Below are positions 1 through 9,286 of a DNA stretch of 64,000 nt, in pieces. The stretch comes from Saprospiraceae bacterium (lineage in GTDB: Bacteria > Bacteroidota > Bacteroidia > Chitinophagales > Saprospiraceae): assembly GCA_016718205.1 (NCBI GenBank), contig JADKEB010000034.1, positions 124,001-188,000 on the forward strand, given 5' to 3'. Both the position numbers and the translations under genes were made by a program. The notes under the pieces were generated by a model. The model had not been told where the DNA came from. It worked only from the letters and a program-made list of their open reading frames with translations, and made no database searches. Every line of letters starts with the position of its first letter. Within the stretch, counting starts at the first letter, position 1.

Positions 1-737
1 TTCTCTAAAAGATGGAAAATGTACTCTTCCTCGAAAGCTATGTTGGCTTCTTTAACATCTTTGTCCAACTGACTATAATGTCCAAAATCAAAATTAAAAA
101 TCAGACCTCCGTTGGTTTTCATTTTAGCTGTATTTATCTCATTTAGTATAAACAGTGTCATAATGCACCTACCTCCCGGCTTTAAAACCCTTGAAACCTG
201 GGCCAAATAGTTTTCCATATCTTCAGGCATCATGTGGGTAAAAACGGATGTCAATATCACCAGATCAAAACTATGGTCTGCATAAGGAAAGATGAAATCC
301 TGCGCCTTTTGGTCCGTAGTAAGATTATAGAGATCATTTTTCAGGTCGATATGCGTAAATCGGAAATTCGGATAAGAGGAGGTGATGTTTTTTTTACACC
401 AATCGACCCCAGTCTTGACAATATCAAAGCCCTCGTATCTTCCTTCTTTGGTAAAATATTCAGTGAGTGGAATGGCAATACGCCCGATGCCGGAACCTAC
501 ATCGAGTACGTGATGATCTGGCAAAAGCCCGCAATGTGTTATAAATATTTCTTTAAATTGCTGCCCCGTTTTTTCAAAATCTCCTGAACCTGTATAAATC
601 ATACCTTTGGGTGGTTGAATACGATTTTTTTTCGGTTTGAGTGAACTTAACAAATCCGATGGCCAATAATATATTCGCCTGACCAAATATCTTAGGTCCG
701 GGGATAAAAAATAAAATATTTTCCTGCGGATGTCCAA
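1..737 (-). CDS. Class I SAM-dependent methyltransferase (3' part cut by window edge)
   Basis: Minus-strand reading frame running off the left edge. It carries a methyltransferase motif I (VLDVGSGIGRIAIPL) and a motif II/post I region (GFDIVKTGVDW), followed by SFDLVILTSVFTHM and VLKPGGRCIMTLF, the usual order for a Rossmann-fold class I enzyme. The family N-terminus (RRIYYWPSDLL, then GMIYTGSGDF) is visible upstream of the first ATG at 602, so the gene begins earlier. The frame is open back to about 770, and the TTG at 737 is the most plausible start I can see; a frameshift in the A10 run near 744-753 may have hidden an ATG. The substrate cannot be told from sequence. The C-terminus is missing. 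Confidence 0.8.
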   Translation of the reverse strand, partial: MDIRRKIFYFLSPDLRYLVRRIYYWPSDLLSSLKPKKNRIQPPKGMIYTGSGDFEKTGQQFKEIFITHCGLLPDHHVLDVGSGIGRIAIPLTEYFTKEGRYEGFDIVKTGVDWCKKNITSSYPNFRFTHIDLKNDLYNLTTDQKAQDFIFPYADHSFDLVILTSVFTHMMPEDMENYLAQVSRVLKPGGRCIMTLFILNEINTAKMKTNGGLIFNFDFGHYSQLDKDVKEANIAFEEEYIFHLLE

Positions 738-904
738 TGTGACTTTTTTTTTTGAGAGGCAAAGCTATATAAATTTTGTTGTAAGCATAATTCTAATTTG
801 TCAGATTTACCTCTTCCTTCATTGTTTTCCAATTTAAGAAGTTTCAGAGATATGATTTATGCGCTCTCATGCCTGCCCGCCCAATGCAATGCAGACACGG
901 TATT

Positions 905-1910
905 GTCCGAATCGCTCACCAGTCCTCCTTCGTCGGCTTAGTGGTCGATTTCGACTGAGGAGCGTCCCAAAGGGCGACCCTTAAGCGAAAAGGAGCTGGC
1001 ATAATTGTCCGAATCGCTCACCAGTCCTCCTTCGTCGGCTTAGTGGTCGATTTCGACTGAGGAGCGTCCCAAAGGGCGACCCTTAAGCGAAAAGGAGCTG
1101 GCATAATTGTCCGAATCGCTCACCAGTCCTCCTTCGTCGGCTTAGTGGTCGATTTCGACTGAGGAGCGTCCCAAAGGGCGACCCTTAAGCGAAAAGGAGC
1201 TGGCATAATTGTTGAATCGCTCACCAGTCCTCCTTCGTCGGCTTAGTGGTCGATTTCGACTGAGGAGCGTCCCAAAGGGCGACCCTTAAGCGAAAAGGAG
1301 CTGGAATAATTGTCCGAATCGCTCACCAATCCTCCTTCGTCGGCTTAGTGGTCGATTTCGACTGAGGAGCGTCCCAAAGGGCGACCCTTAAGCGAAAAGG
1401 GCTGGCATAATTGTCCGAATCGCTCACCAATTCCTGGCAGTGGTCGATTTACTGAAGGGCGACCCTTAAGCGAAAGGAGCTGGATTGGAACGTCTCCTTC
1501 GTCGGCTTAGTGGTCGATTTCGACTGAGGAGCGTCCCAAAGGGCGACCCTTAAGCGAAAAGGAGCTGGAATAATTGTTGAATCGCTCACCAATCCTCCTT
1601 CGTCGGCTTAGTGGTCGATTTCGACTGAGGAGCGACCCAAAGGGCGACCCTTAAGCGAAAAGGAGCTGGAATAATTGTCCGAATCGCTCACCAGTCCTCC
1701 TTCGTCGGCTTAGTGGTCGATTTCGACTGAGGAGCGTCCCAAAGGGCGACCCTTAAGCAAAAAGGAGCTGGCATAATTGTCCGAATCGCTCACCAGTCCT
1801 CCTTGTCGGCTTAGTGGTCGATTTCGACTGGAGGCCAAGGCGACCGCGAAGGCAGTGGAGTGGTCGATTTTGACTGAGGAGCGTCCCAAAGGGCGACCCT
1901 TAAGCAAAAA
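905..1910. repeat. Tandem array of about 102-bp hairpin-bearing repeats
   Basis: The marker gaatcgctca recurs at 909, 1011, 1113, 1214, 1316, 1417, 1579, 1681 and 1783, a period of 101-102 bp, with a damaged copy around 1421-1500 and a truncated one at the end. Each unit joins two imperfect hairpins. The first runs from cgctcaccagtc to cttagtggtcgat. The second runs from tttcgactgaggagcgtccc to gggcgacccttaagcgaaaa. The same two modules recur on both sides of the RAYT gene at 8559-9206. Open frames on both strands here are by-products of the repeat and are not called as genes. Confidence 0.93.
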
Positions 1911-2033
1911 ATGTAAAAGAGAAAATCTCAATCTTATTCATATTCAGTTTTATAGTACTCGAAGTAATTTGTAATAAAAATTGTGTTTTTAGAACTTCTC
2001 TGCTATCTTTGGCACCATTTAATTGCAATATTT

Positions 2034-2645
2034 ATGTTTGGACTAAGCAAAAAAGAAGAACTCAGAAAGGAAAAATACAGAATGCTCTGTCAGGTGCGCG
2101 GACTCCAATATCTGGACATTGACGAATTCGGGACTAAAGCTTATTTCAAAGGTTTTGAACTTTTCAGTCATGGAAATGGCAAAATTAGAAATCTCAGCCA
2201 ACAAAAATCTCCCTCCCTTGACACAGAAATCAATATCTTTGATTATAAATACACCATCTCAACAGGGAAATCTTCAGTATCATATGACCAAACAGTCTTT
2301 TTTGTCAATTCTAAAAAACTTGGTCTACCACAATTCTATATGAAACCCGAACACTTTGGCCATCGGATAGCAGCTTATCTGGGTTGGGAGGATATTGATT
2401 TTGAACAATATCCCTCTTTCTCAGAAAATTATCACCTTACCGGGGAAAACGAAGATTTCATCAGACATACATTCAATGATCAAATTCTGAAATATTTTTC
2501 CAAAACTAGCGGTTGGTCTATTGAAGCCGCCAATTATTACTTGATTTTCTACTCACACAATTCTCTCGTTCCTGAAAACATCCTTTATGATTTCCACAGA
2601 TTGGGGATGGGTATTTTTGAGCTATTTGAAGAGAAAAGTGATTAG
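2034..2645 (+). CDS. Conserved hypothetical protein
   Basis: Soluble protein of 203 residues if started at the ATG at 2034. A GTG at 1983 would add 17 hydrophobic residues, so a short membrane anchor is possible but less likely. The visible core has a strand-rich middle (TVFFVNSKKLGLPQFYMKPE) followed by WEDIDFEQYPSFSENYHLTG, ENEDFIRHTF and a C-terminal segment ending GWSIEAANYYLIFYS. This LPxFxxxPE ... DIxFxxxPxFSxxYxLxG layout resembles an uncharacterised bacterial family; I know of no function for it. It lies just downstream of the tandem array and 133 bp before a GT-C glycosyltransferase. No frameshift is seen. Confidence 0.7.
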   Translation: MFGLSKKEELRKEKYRMLCQVRGLQYLDIDEFGTKAYFKGFELFSHGNGKIRNLSQQKSPSLDTEINIFDYKYTISTGKSSVSYDQTVFFVNSKKLGLPQFYMKPEHFGHRIAAYLGWEDIDFEQYPSFSENYHLTGENEDFIRHTFNDQILKYFSKTSGWSIEAANYYLIFYSHNSLVPENILYDFHRLGMGIFELFEEKSD

Positions 2646-2778
2646 ATCGTAAAAAAAAAGTCTAAAAACTTCTATGTTGTTTTCATCAGAAATAAAATTT
2701 GTTTATCAAGATGACAGTAAATATTCGCCATTCACCCTTTATCATTTGCAATTAAAGAGAATCTAATGTAGGTTTCTA

Positions 2779-4347
2779 ATGTCAAAATACACACTTAAAT
2801 ATCTGAATTCGCCTGTTTGGTTTTTACTATTTGTCATCTTGACTTATGTACTGCATTTTATATTTTTTCATGGTGGATATTTCGGATACGATGATATGGA
2901 ATATTCCCGTCTGGCAGCTGACCTGACAAAAGGAGCGTATGATCATGATACACAGTATGCTTATAGATATGGTATCATCTTGCCGCTTGCAGCCTCTTAT
3001 CTTACATTCGGTATCAATGATTTTGCAAATTTTTTGATCGGACTGTTGCCTTTTCTTGGTATTGCAGTTTGGGTGATAGTCTTAATAAAACACCTGGATC
3101 ATTATGCCCAATGGATGGCTATGTTATTTCTTTGTGTGGCACCTATGCATTTGATGTATGTCGAAAAACCCATGCCCGATCTCATCACAGAATTGGGGTT
3201 TTTTACATCATTTTGTGCCATGTATGCCGAAAAATACAAGTTGCCGGGCATCAGATTTCGGTGGCAACTGTTTGTGGCGGGTATCATACTCACCATTTTG
3301 TCCAAAGAGACAATTTTGATATTTTATCCTTATTTTCTCCTGATCGCCATTTACGACTTAGGAAGAGGGCAATCTCGCAAGTTTTGGTTATCTGCGGCAG
3401 CCGGTATATTTTCATTTGGTGTATTGTATCTTCTGGGATCTTACTGGTTTTTTGGAGACGCTTTGATTAGACTGAAATCAATTTTTGCTGGTCAGTATCT
3501 ATCTCCATGCGCTTATGACCAGTTGCCTCTGGCTGCGGTTTTGAAAAGAATAGGATCCCAGTTGTGGGTTGAATTCATCAGAAATATGTACATGATCCCG
3601 GCGATATTTATTATGCTTTTGATCAGAAGAAAAGATGACAAGGTTAGGTTTTTATCACTTAGTTTTACATCCCTGATGTTATTGACCAATTTTATGTCCA
3701 TATCTTATACATCATATGTACCATTGTGTCCGGATCCAAGACATTTTATGTTTATTCTACCCGTAGGTGCTCTTCTTGTTGCACATGGTGCTGAGCTCTC
3801 AGGCAAAATATCAAAATCTGATCTCATCATCATGGTGGTCTTCCTTGTGTTGCAATTGTACATCTCTATTGACAATACCATGGAACAAACCTGGTGGCTA
3901 TTTTTACCTCTGGCTGGTGCTTTAATTGCAGCTTACTTTGGATATAGAAAGTGGATGTTTTCTTTTTGGATGGTCGGTATGATGTCCGTTTTCGTAAATA
4001 ACGCTGAGTACAACACCACCACTGACTACAAAAGCCAGAAGGCACTCAATTTTTTTACCATGGATAGCATCCAACACAAAAAATATATCATTACAGATCA
4101 CGTCAATGCCACCATCGGAAGCTTTCATAGTGGCTATGACACCACCATGAACACATATATATCCTTCAAAGCTTTGGATACAACAGCTCTTGATTCTGAC
4201 ATTTCAAAATATCTCATCATGAATGGAATGACCATGTACCTCAGTAATACCAACTGGGAGGCATTACCGGATGATATACGTCACTGCGATACCATCTTTC
4301 CGAAGGTATTTGAAAACAAAAGTGGAAAAGTATATAGGATGAAGTAA
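2779..4347 (+). CDS. GT-C type membrane glycosyltransferase (PMT/ArnT-like)
   Basis: Integral membrane protein of 522 residues with about 11-12 hydrophobic segments. The first extracytoplasmic loop carries an acidic pair (GYDDMEYSRLA, about residues 33-43), the position of the catalytic acidic residues in GT-C enzymes that use polyprenyl-phosphate sugars. A second conserved-looking stretch (VEKPMPDLITELGFF, about 130-145) falls where the family has its second loop. The C-terminal 90 residues are probably periplasmic. Such enzymes transfer a sugar from a lipid carrier to a lipid or protein on the outer face of the inner membrane; donor and acceptor cannot be inferred. It stands alone, followed by a 250-bp spacer. 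Confidence 0.72.
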   Translation: MSKYTLKYLNSPVWFLLFVILTYVLHFIFFHGGYFGYDDMEYSRLAADLTKGAYDHDTQYAYRYGIILPLAASYLTFGINDFANFLIGLLPFLGIAVWVIVLIKHLDHYAQWMAMLFLCVAPMHLMYVEKPMPDLITELGFFTSFCAMYAEKYKLPGIRFRWQLFVAGIILTILSKETILIFYPYFLLIAIYDLGRGQSRKFWLSAAAGIFSFGVLYLLGSYWFFGDALIRLKSIFAGQYLSPCAYDQLPLAAVLKRIGSQLWVEFIRNMYMIPAIFIMLLIRRKDDKVRFLSLSFTSLMLLTNFMSISYTSYVPLCPDPRHFMFILPVGALLVAHGAELSGKISKSDLIIMVVFLVLQLYISIDNTMEQTWWLFLPLAGALIAAYFGYRKWMFSFWMVGMMSVFVNNAEYNTTTDYKSQKALNFFTMDSIQHKKYIITDHVNATIGSFHSGYDTTMNTYISFKALDTTALDSDISKYLIMNGMTMYLSNTNWEALPDDIRHCDTIFPKVFENKSGKVYRMK

Positions 4348-4567
4348 ATATGCTTTTTTGGCACTTGAAAGAGCAGCATCTTTGGAACCCCTTCTTTGTA
4401 TAATCAAGCTTTGTGAAGTGATTTCGGCTCCGCCACCACCGCGGATGCGCTCAATTCGGAACGAAGTGGAGATCAAGCTTAGCTTGACACCGTCTTCGGG
4501 AAACAAGGGTGCTGATCTGAGCTAAATCCATCAGAGAAAAAACTTACCACCAAATACATAAAAAATT
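4348..4567. other. Intergenic spacer with a short hairpin
   Basis: No gene is seen. Near 4473-4487 the sequence tcaagcttagcttga forms a perfect short inverted repeat. The surrounding GC-rich tract (ctccgccaccaccgcggatg) differs in composition from its neighbours and may be a dispersed intergenic repeat, but no second copy was found in this window. Confidence 0.4.
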
Positions 4568-4575
4568 TACCTTTG
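4568..4575 (+). promoter_or_regulatory. Candidate Bacteroidota -7 box
   Basis: TACCTTTG matches the Bacteroidota housekeeping consensus TAnnTTTG, 26 bp before the ATG of the DUF5606 gene. No clear -33 TTG is present at the usual spacing. Confidence 0.5.
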
Positions 4576-4601
4576 CACCTTCTAATAATTTTAACCAAGA
4601 G

Positions 4602-5048
4602 ATGAATATAAAAAATATCGTAGCAGTGAGTGGTCTTCCCGGCCTTTTTAAGTTGGTAGCAACCAAAAACAATGGACTGATCGTAGCGGATCCTGACACC
4701 GGAAAAACCAGATTTTGTTCAGTAAGACAGCATCAATTTACTCCGATGGAAACGGTGGCTATATATACTGAAGAAGACACGGTCGAGATAGCCAAGGTGT
4801 TTCAATCCATGCTGGATCATCAGTCAGATCATACAGTTCCTGCTGCTAGTGCACCTCATGGCGAATTGCAAAAATATTTTGAAATCATCATACCTGACTA
4901 TGACCGGGACAGAGTCTATCACAGTGATATGAAGAAAGTCATCAAGTGGTTTCATTTTCTGAATGAAAGAGATTACCTCACTGCAGAGCCGGAAATAGCT
5001 GAAACAAGTCCTGATAGCGGTATCAACACTGACTCACCCGCAGTATGA
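4602..5048 (+). CDS. DUF5606 family protein
   Basis: Small soluble protein of 148 residues. The N-terminal half (MNIKNIVAVSGLPGLFKLV, then NGLIVADPDTGKTRFCSVRQHQFTPMETVAIYT) is the conserved beta-rich region of the DUF5606 family, which is restricted to Bacteroidota and has no known function. The C-terminal half is helical (EIIIPDYDRDRVYHSDMKKV, then KWFHFLNERDY), with a low-complexity acidic tail. The length matches the family. It has its own candidate promoter and is followed by a repeat-rich spacer, so it is probably monocistronic. Confidence 0.85.
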   Translation: MNIKNIVAVSGLPGLFKLVATKNNGLIVADPDTGKTRFCSVRQHQFTPMETVAIYTEEDTVEIAKVFQSMLDHQSDHTVPAASAPHGELQKYFEIIIPDYDRDRVYHSDMKKVIKWFHFLNERDYLTAEPEIAETSPDSGINTDSPAV

Positions 5049-5065
5049 TACCCAAATTTTGAATC

Positions 5066-5225
5066 AATGTCGTTTAGATAAGGTTATATTATGAAGTCCT
5101 TCCCCTCTAAGGCCTGCCTGCCCTACGGTACGGCGAGGCAGGGATGGATTTAGCCTGCCTGCCCAACGGTACGGCGAGGCAGGGATGGGTAAAAACAACT
5201 AAAAATACTTTATCTAAACGACATT
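5066..5225. mobile_element. MITE-like element, copy 1 (160 bp)
   Basis: The ends are perfect 16-bp inverted repeats (aatgtcgtttagataa and its complement at 5210-5225). The interior has no coding capacity. It shares the core gaagtccttccc ... gatgggtaaaaacaac with copy 2 at 5619-5718. This copy is longer because it carries two palindromic insertions of the gcctgcctgcc...ggcaggga type at about 5112-5148 and 5152-5186. No transposase able to move it is present, and no convincing target duplication is visible. Confidence 0.8.
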
Positions 5226-5618
5226 GGATTATGAACAATCAATCATAAGCTGTCGATACCCACCAAGCTGTTTCAGTTCTTTCCTCCAGTAAATACACTT
5301 GCCTCTTCCATGGTTTTATATTTCACAAATGCCGTTAAATGGTCAAAAGTTACCATTTAATAAAAAAGTGATAATATTTGCATAGTTTTTAAAGATTGAT
5401 ATTTAAAAATATATACTTTTGTAGTGATAAGTAATTAGGGTGACCTCGATGGAAATCGTTTTGTATTGAGTAAAGCCTAATTTATTATCAAAATATATTT
5501 ATAAAATAAATTCCTTAGAAAAGCAAGATTGTAGCAAGAGCCGATAAGCATGTAAACATTCCAGCCCAAAGCTAAGTCTGATTTTTTATGGAAAAACATG
5601 ATTTTGCAATTTAAATTC
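5226..5618. other. Intergenic spacer between the two MITE-like copies
   Basis: AT-rich, without a credible open reading frame. Nothing recognised apart from the flanking elements. Confidence 0.5.
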
Positions 5619-5718
5619 AATGTCGTTTAGATAAGACCACATTATGAAGTCCTTCCCTTCTAAGGGAAGGATTTAGGATGGGTAAAAACAACCAAAAATA
5701 TCTTAACTAAACGACATT
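5619..5718. mobile_element. MITE-like element, copy 2 (100 bp)
   Basis: Same inverted-repeat ends as copy 1, with one mismatch (aatgtcgtttagataa at 5619; ttaactaaacgacatt at 5703-5718). The short interior includes gaagtccttcccttctaagg and gatgggtaaaaacaacc. This looks like the basic form without the palindromic insertions. Its right end lies 17 bp before the -7 box of the next gene. Confidence 0.8.
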
Positions 5719-5734
5719 ACAATACAAATTTCGT

Positions 5735-5742
5735 TATTTTTG
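5735..5742 (+). promoter_or_regulatory. Candidate Bacteroidota -7 box
   Basis: TATTTTTG fits TAnnTTTG and lies 33 bp before the ATG at 5775, immediately downstream of MITE copy 2, so the element may contribute upstream promoter sequence. Confidence 0.5.
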
Positions 5743-5774
5743 AAATTATCATCTGATTTAATATTTATTTACTT

Positions 5775-7404
5775 ATGAACAGATTTCACTTAATAATTTT
5801 TGCACTTATGATGACTGTAGCTGCTCATGCCCAGTTTATCAACAATGGTGCTACGGTGACCATACAGTCCGGAGCCACGCTGCGCGTGGAGACCAGTTTT
5901 GAAAATCAAGCAGGAACTATCACCATTGATAATGGAGGTATCCTGGAAGTACAGGGAAACTTTACCAATGATGCGGGAGCTGGTACCACAATATCTCCAA
6001 GCGGAAAAGTAAGATTTATCGGTACAGGAAATTCAGATGTGACACTTAATGGAGATGCCATACACCATGTTGAAATGGCCAAAACCACATCAACGGGCAA
6101 AGTAACATTACTTGGCAATGCTTCCATCAACGGAAATCTTGAATTTACTGGTACGGGCAACAATAAGATCGAACTGGGAAATTTTGACCTGAGTCTGGCT
6201 CCAACTTCTACTGTTTCAGCTACCACTGATCATATGACCAATGGCTATGTGGTGACTGGTGGTACAGGAAGACTCAGAAAGTCAAATCTGGGAACTACGC
6301 CATTTACCTATCCTGTCGGATTTGATGCAACAACATACAATCCTGTCACCATTTCAGAAAATGGAACACCGGATACCATTGGTGTAAGAGTACTTCAAAA
6401 AGCTTTTGTCAATGGAGCAAGTGGTAGCGAAATAACCGCCAATGTAGTAGATGCTACCTGGTCAATCACCGATGCTGTTGCGGGTGGAAATGATCTATCC
6501 ATAACTCCGTCATGGATAGTAACAGATGAAGTCTCCTTCGATAGGTCACAGTGTCGTGTAGTAAGATATAACGGATCGAAGTATGACCTTGATCTGGCTA
6601 CAAAAGGTGCTGCAACAACCCCAAGCCCATATTCAAGACAAAGAACAGGAATCACCAGTACAGGTAATTTTATAGTATCATCTTCTTCATTTGTGAAAGT
6701 GGCACCAAAGGTTTTTCTTGAAGGAGCCTATGTTGGAGGTGGACTAATGAGGGATGACCTTAGAGCGAACAATAAACTTCCTACATCTCAACCCTATGGT
6801 ACTTTGACTTTTACAGGTACTTATGCTGCTTCACATAGCGGAACTGAATCGGTGGATCCGGCAGTTTTCTCAGTCGTAGGTAATAATGCTATTGTGGATT
6901 GGGTTTTGCTTGAGCTTAGAGATAAAAATACCAGATCAATTGTGCATGCAAGAAGATCAGCATTATTGCAAAAGGATGGGGATGTCGTGGATATTGATGG
7001 TACATCACCAGTTAGATTTGATAATATTAATGCAGATGACTATCATCTATCTGTGAGACATCGAGTGCATTTAGGAACACGAACTCAAACTTCTGTCTCA
7101 TTAGGAGAACTATCATCTCCAACGATCAATTTTACTGATAATTCTAACTCTATAGCCAACTCACGAAAGGAATTGGGATTAGTAGGTTCAGGGATTTATG
7201 GAATATTAACCGGAGACATGGATAGAAATGGTTTTATTGTAGCCAATGATATAACAGCGATAAGGAATTTTTAATACACTAATTACAAATTTCGATTATT
7301 ATAATAGGTCAACTGATTGTGATTTAAATGGTTTTATTGTTGCTAACGATATTACTGCTGTCAGGTCCAATTTTAATATAATTCAAACAAATTTAAATCA
7401 ATGA
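5775..7404 (+). CDS. Secreted protein with dockerin-like C-terminal repeats (frameshifted)
   Basis: A signal peptide (MNRFHLIIFALMMTVAAHAQ) is followed by a beta-rich region with short stacked repeats (GATLRVETSFENQAGTITID) and a Bacteroidota surface-protein segment (DWVLLELRDKNTRSIVHARR). The frame stops at 7274 inside a dockerin-like calcium loop (GDMDRNGFIVANDITAIRNF). Removing one T from the T5 run at about 7269-7273 restores a second loop (DCDLNGFIVANDITAVRSNF) and a stop at 7402-7404, giving 542 residues and a 4-bp ATGA overlap with the next gene. The two loops carry DxNG calcium-binding residues. In cellulosomes dockerins bind cohesins; here the pair may only cap or attach the protein. 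The break is probably sequencing error. Confidence 0.78.
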
Positions 7405-8336
7405 AAATTTTATATTCTATTTCAATATTTGTTTTTTTTAATAGTTTTTTGGCTTTTACGCAAAACTATTGCTTACAAATTAGTTCTCCGGTAGATGAAG
7501 GAACCATGGTTAGATTTAATTATAACATAAACTCTGGTCCAAGTCCTATAAATATTGACGCAAGTATTTTAATAACTGGCTCTACGAATTTAAGTGGATT
7601 ATCACTGATTGGCGGTACAAACTCATTTTCTTACTCAGGTAGTTTTACAATGACAAAAACAGCAATTGTTGATCTAAACGAATATATGATATCAGTGACA
7701 TATCCATTCGGCCCTGTGATAAATTCCTTAAATGGTAATCCTGTAATGGAAGTTAGTTGTTCTGCCCTCCCCATCACCCTATCCACCTTCTCCGCCACCA
7801 AACACTCCGACAGAGCATCAAAGCTCGACTGGAAGACATCCTCTGAGATCAACAGTGCCTACTTCGGGATCGAGCGCAGCAGAGACGGAGATACCTGGGA
7901 GACCATAGGCAAGGTCGCTGCCGCCGGCAATAGCCATACCGAGCTTACATATGAGTACATAGACGACAATCTGCCCTTCAGCAGGACAGCCGATCAGATA
8001 TACTACTACAGACTCAGACTCACAGATCAGGATGGCACGCACAAGTACAGCGACATCAAAGCCGTCAACTTCTCCCGCAAGACCTCAGACGGCATAGCCA
8101 TCTACCCCAACCCATCCACACAGATGGTACATCTCGACATCAGTACCATGGATGCATCAGCAGGAGATATAGATCTCAGGATATATGACATCCATGGCCG
8201 TATCATGGCAGACAAGCAGATCATAGGCGCAGGCATCGAGCCGATCGATGTCACCCAGTATCCTACCGGCACCTATCAGGTATCCGTGACACAAGGCACC
8301 ACACAACATCAGAAAAGATTTATAAAGATAGAGTGA
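7401..8336 (+). CDS. Secreted protein with T9SS type A sorting domain
   Basis: Protein of 311 residues with a signal peptide (MKILYSISIFVFFNSFLAFT). Residues about 25-118 form a small unassigned beta domain. From about residue 122 (LPITLSTFSATKHSDRASKL) the sequence is the standard Bacteroidota linker module (LDWKTSSEINSAYFGIERS, YYRLRLTDQDG), and residues about 230-311 form the T9SS sorting tail (IAIYPNPSTQMVHLDIS, YPTGTYQVSVTQG, KRFIKIE). It overlaps the preceding gene by 4 bp, so the two are probably cotranscribed. The DNA is AT-rich up to about 7760 and clearly GC-rich after that, as if the C-terminal module had been acquired separately. Confidence 0.85.
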   Translation: MKILYSISIFVFFNSFLAFTQNYCLQISSPVDEGTMVRFNYNINSGPSPINIDASILITGSTNLSGLSLIGGTNSFSYSGSFTMTKTAIVDLNEYMISVTYPFGPVINSLNGNPVMEVSCSALPITLSTFSATKHSDRASKLDWKTSSEINSAYFGIERSRDGDTWETIGKVAAAGNSHTELTYEYIDDNLPFSRTADQIYYYRLRLTDQDGTHKYSDIKAVNFSRKTSDGIAIYPNPSTQMVHLDISTMDASAGDIDLRIYDIHGRIMADKQIIGAGIEPIDVTQYPTGTYQVSVTQGTTQHQKRFIKIE

Positions 8337-8512
8337 TCCCCCTTTTCGACTGAGGAGCGTCCCGCAGGGCGACCCTTTCCCCCTTTTCGACTGAGGCTCG
8401 GGCCCGAGTTTTTCGACTGAGGGCGTCCGGGGGCGACCCTTAGCGAAAAGTGGTAAGGGCGTCATCCTTTTCGACTGAGGAGCGTCCCGCAGGGCGACCC
8501 TTAAGCGAAAAG
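8337..8512. repeat. Hairpin repeat block left of the RAYT gene
   Basis: Holds two good copies and one scrambled copy of the module ttttcgactgaggagcgtcc / gggcgacccttaagcgaaaa, starting directly after the stop codon of the T9SS gene. The half-hairpins pair imperfectly. It belongs to the same family as the arrays at 905-1910 and 9287-9722. A copy of the second module (cgctcactaatcttcgctat / gcttagtggtcgatc) follows at 8531-8570 and overlaps the 3' end of the transposase gene. Confidence 0.85.
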
Positions 8513-8558
8513 AGTGATGGAACTGAATGATCGCTCACTAATCTTCGCTATGCTCAGC

Positions 8559-9206
8559 TTAGTGGTCGATCTGCTGGTCGATTTGGTCGATGTTATGATC
8601 AAGCTTAAAATTACTATGATATTGCAGAAAATCATCAAGAGAAGAAAACCATTTATCAAGGGTTTGACTTCTATTAAGTTTTGTGTTTTTTGTTGTCAGA
8701 TAAGTATTATAAGAGCTATATTTCCATTGGCTATAATCTTTACAATACTCATGATGTATGGGGTTATGATGAATGTATGCCAACCAATATATATTTTTTT
8801 CAATACTATCTGATTGTATTCTTTTGAATCTTTTCATCATAACTGAGCCGGAGTGTTGATATTTGTTTTTATAAGTAATGGTATATGAACTCAACCACCT
8901 TTTAAATTGATCTACTACAAAATCATTCAATCCGGATGGTTGATCTAAAAATAGTTTGCTTTTTACGGTTTTTTGTGTTCTAGCAAATTCACTCAACTGA
9001 TTACCACTTTTTACTTTGACCAGCAAATGAAAATGATTAGGCATTAGTACGTAAGCATACAATTCAAAACATTCACCCAAATATGTGTTAAATCTGGACA
9101 AAAAAACTTGATAATCAAGGTCTTCTCTAAATAACCTAATACCAGACACTGACTTGTTATAAATATGGTAAAATTCTTCAGGTTCAAAGTCTTGCCAATA
9201 ATTCAT
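8559..9206 (-). CDS. REP-associated tyrosine transposase (RAYT, Y1/HUH family)
   Basis: Protein of 215 residues. The HUH metal-binding motif is in YVLMPNHFHLLVKV, with histidines at residues 58 and 60. The C-terminal family signature is SIEKNIYWLAYIHHNPIHHEY followed by WKYSSY, split here for length as SIEKNIYWLAY and IHHNPIHHEY. Single-domain Y1 proteins of this kind nick single-stranded DNA at hairpins; in other bacteria they are linked to dispersal of REP palindromes. The gene is intact and lies between two blocks of hairpin repeats, with its own C-terminal coding sequence (DHNIDQIDQQIDH) running into one of them. Start is the ATG at 9206. Confidence 0.9.
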   Translation of the reverse strand: MNYWQDFEPEEFYHIYNKSVSGIRLFREDLDYQVFLSRFNTYLGECFELYAYVLMPNHFHLLVKVKSGNQLSEFARTQKTVKSKLFLDQPSGLNDFVVDQFKRWLSSYTITYKNKYQHSGSVMMKRFKRIQSDSIEKNIYWLAYIHHNPIHHEYCKDYSQWKYSSYNTYLTTKNTKLNRSQTLDKWFSSLDDFLQYHSNFKLDHNIDQIDQQIDH

Positions 9207-9286
9207 TTATTAAAATTTTATTGCAAAATATTGGATTTGTAGGAATATGCCAAATATTAATTTTTTTTATAAAAAAATATTTGAAA

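Noticed and set aside
905..1910. Regularly spaced repeats as a CRISPR array
   Set aside because: The whole 102-bp unit is repeated, with no variable spacers, and no cas gene is in the window.
1710..1974. Open frames on both strands inside the tandem array
   Set aside because: They consist of translated repeat units and change with each copy; no protein-like pattern.
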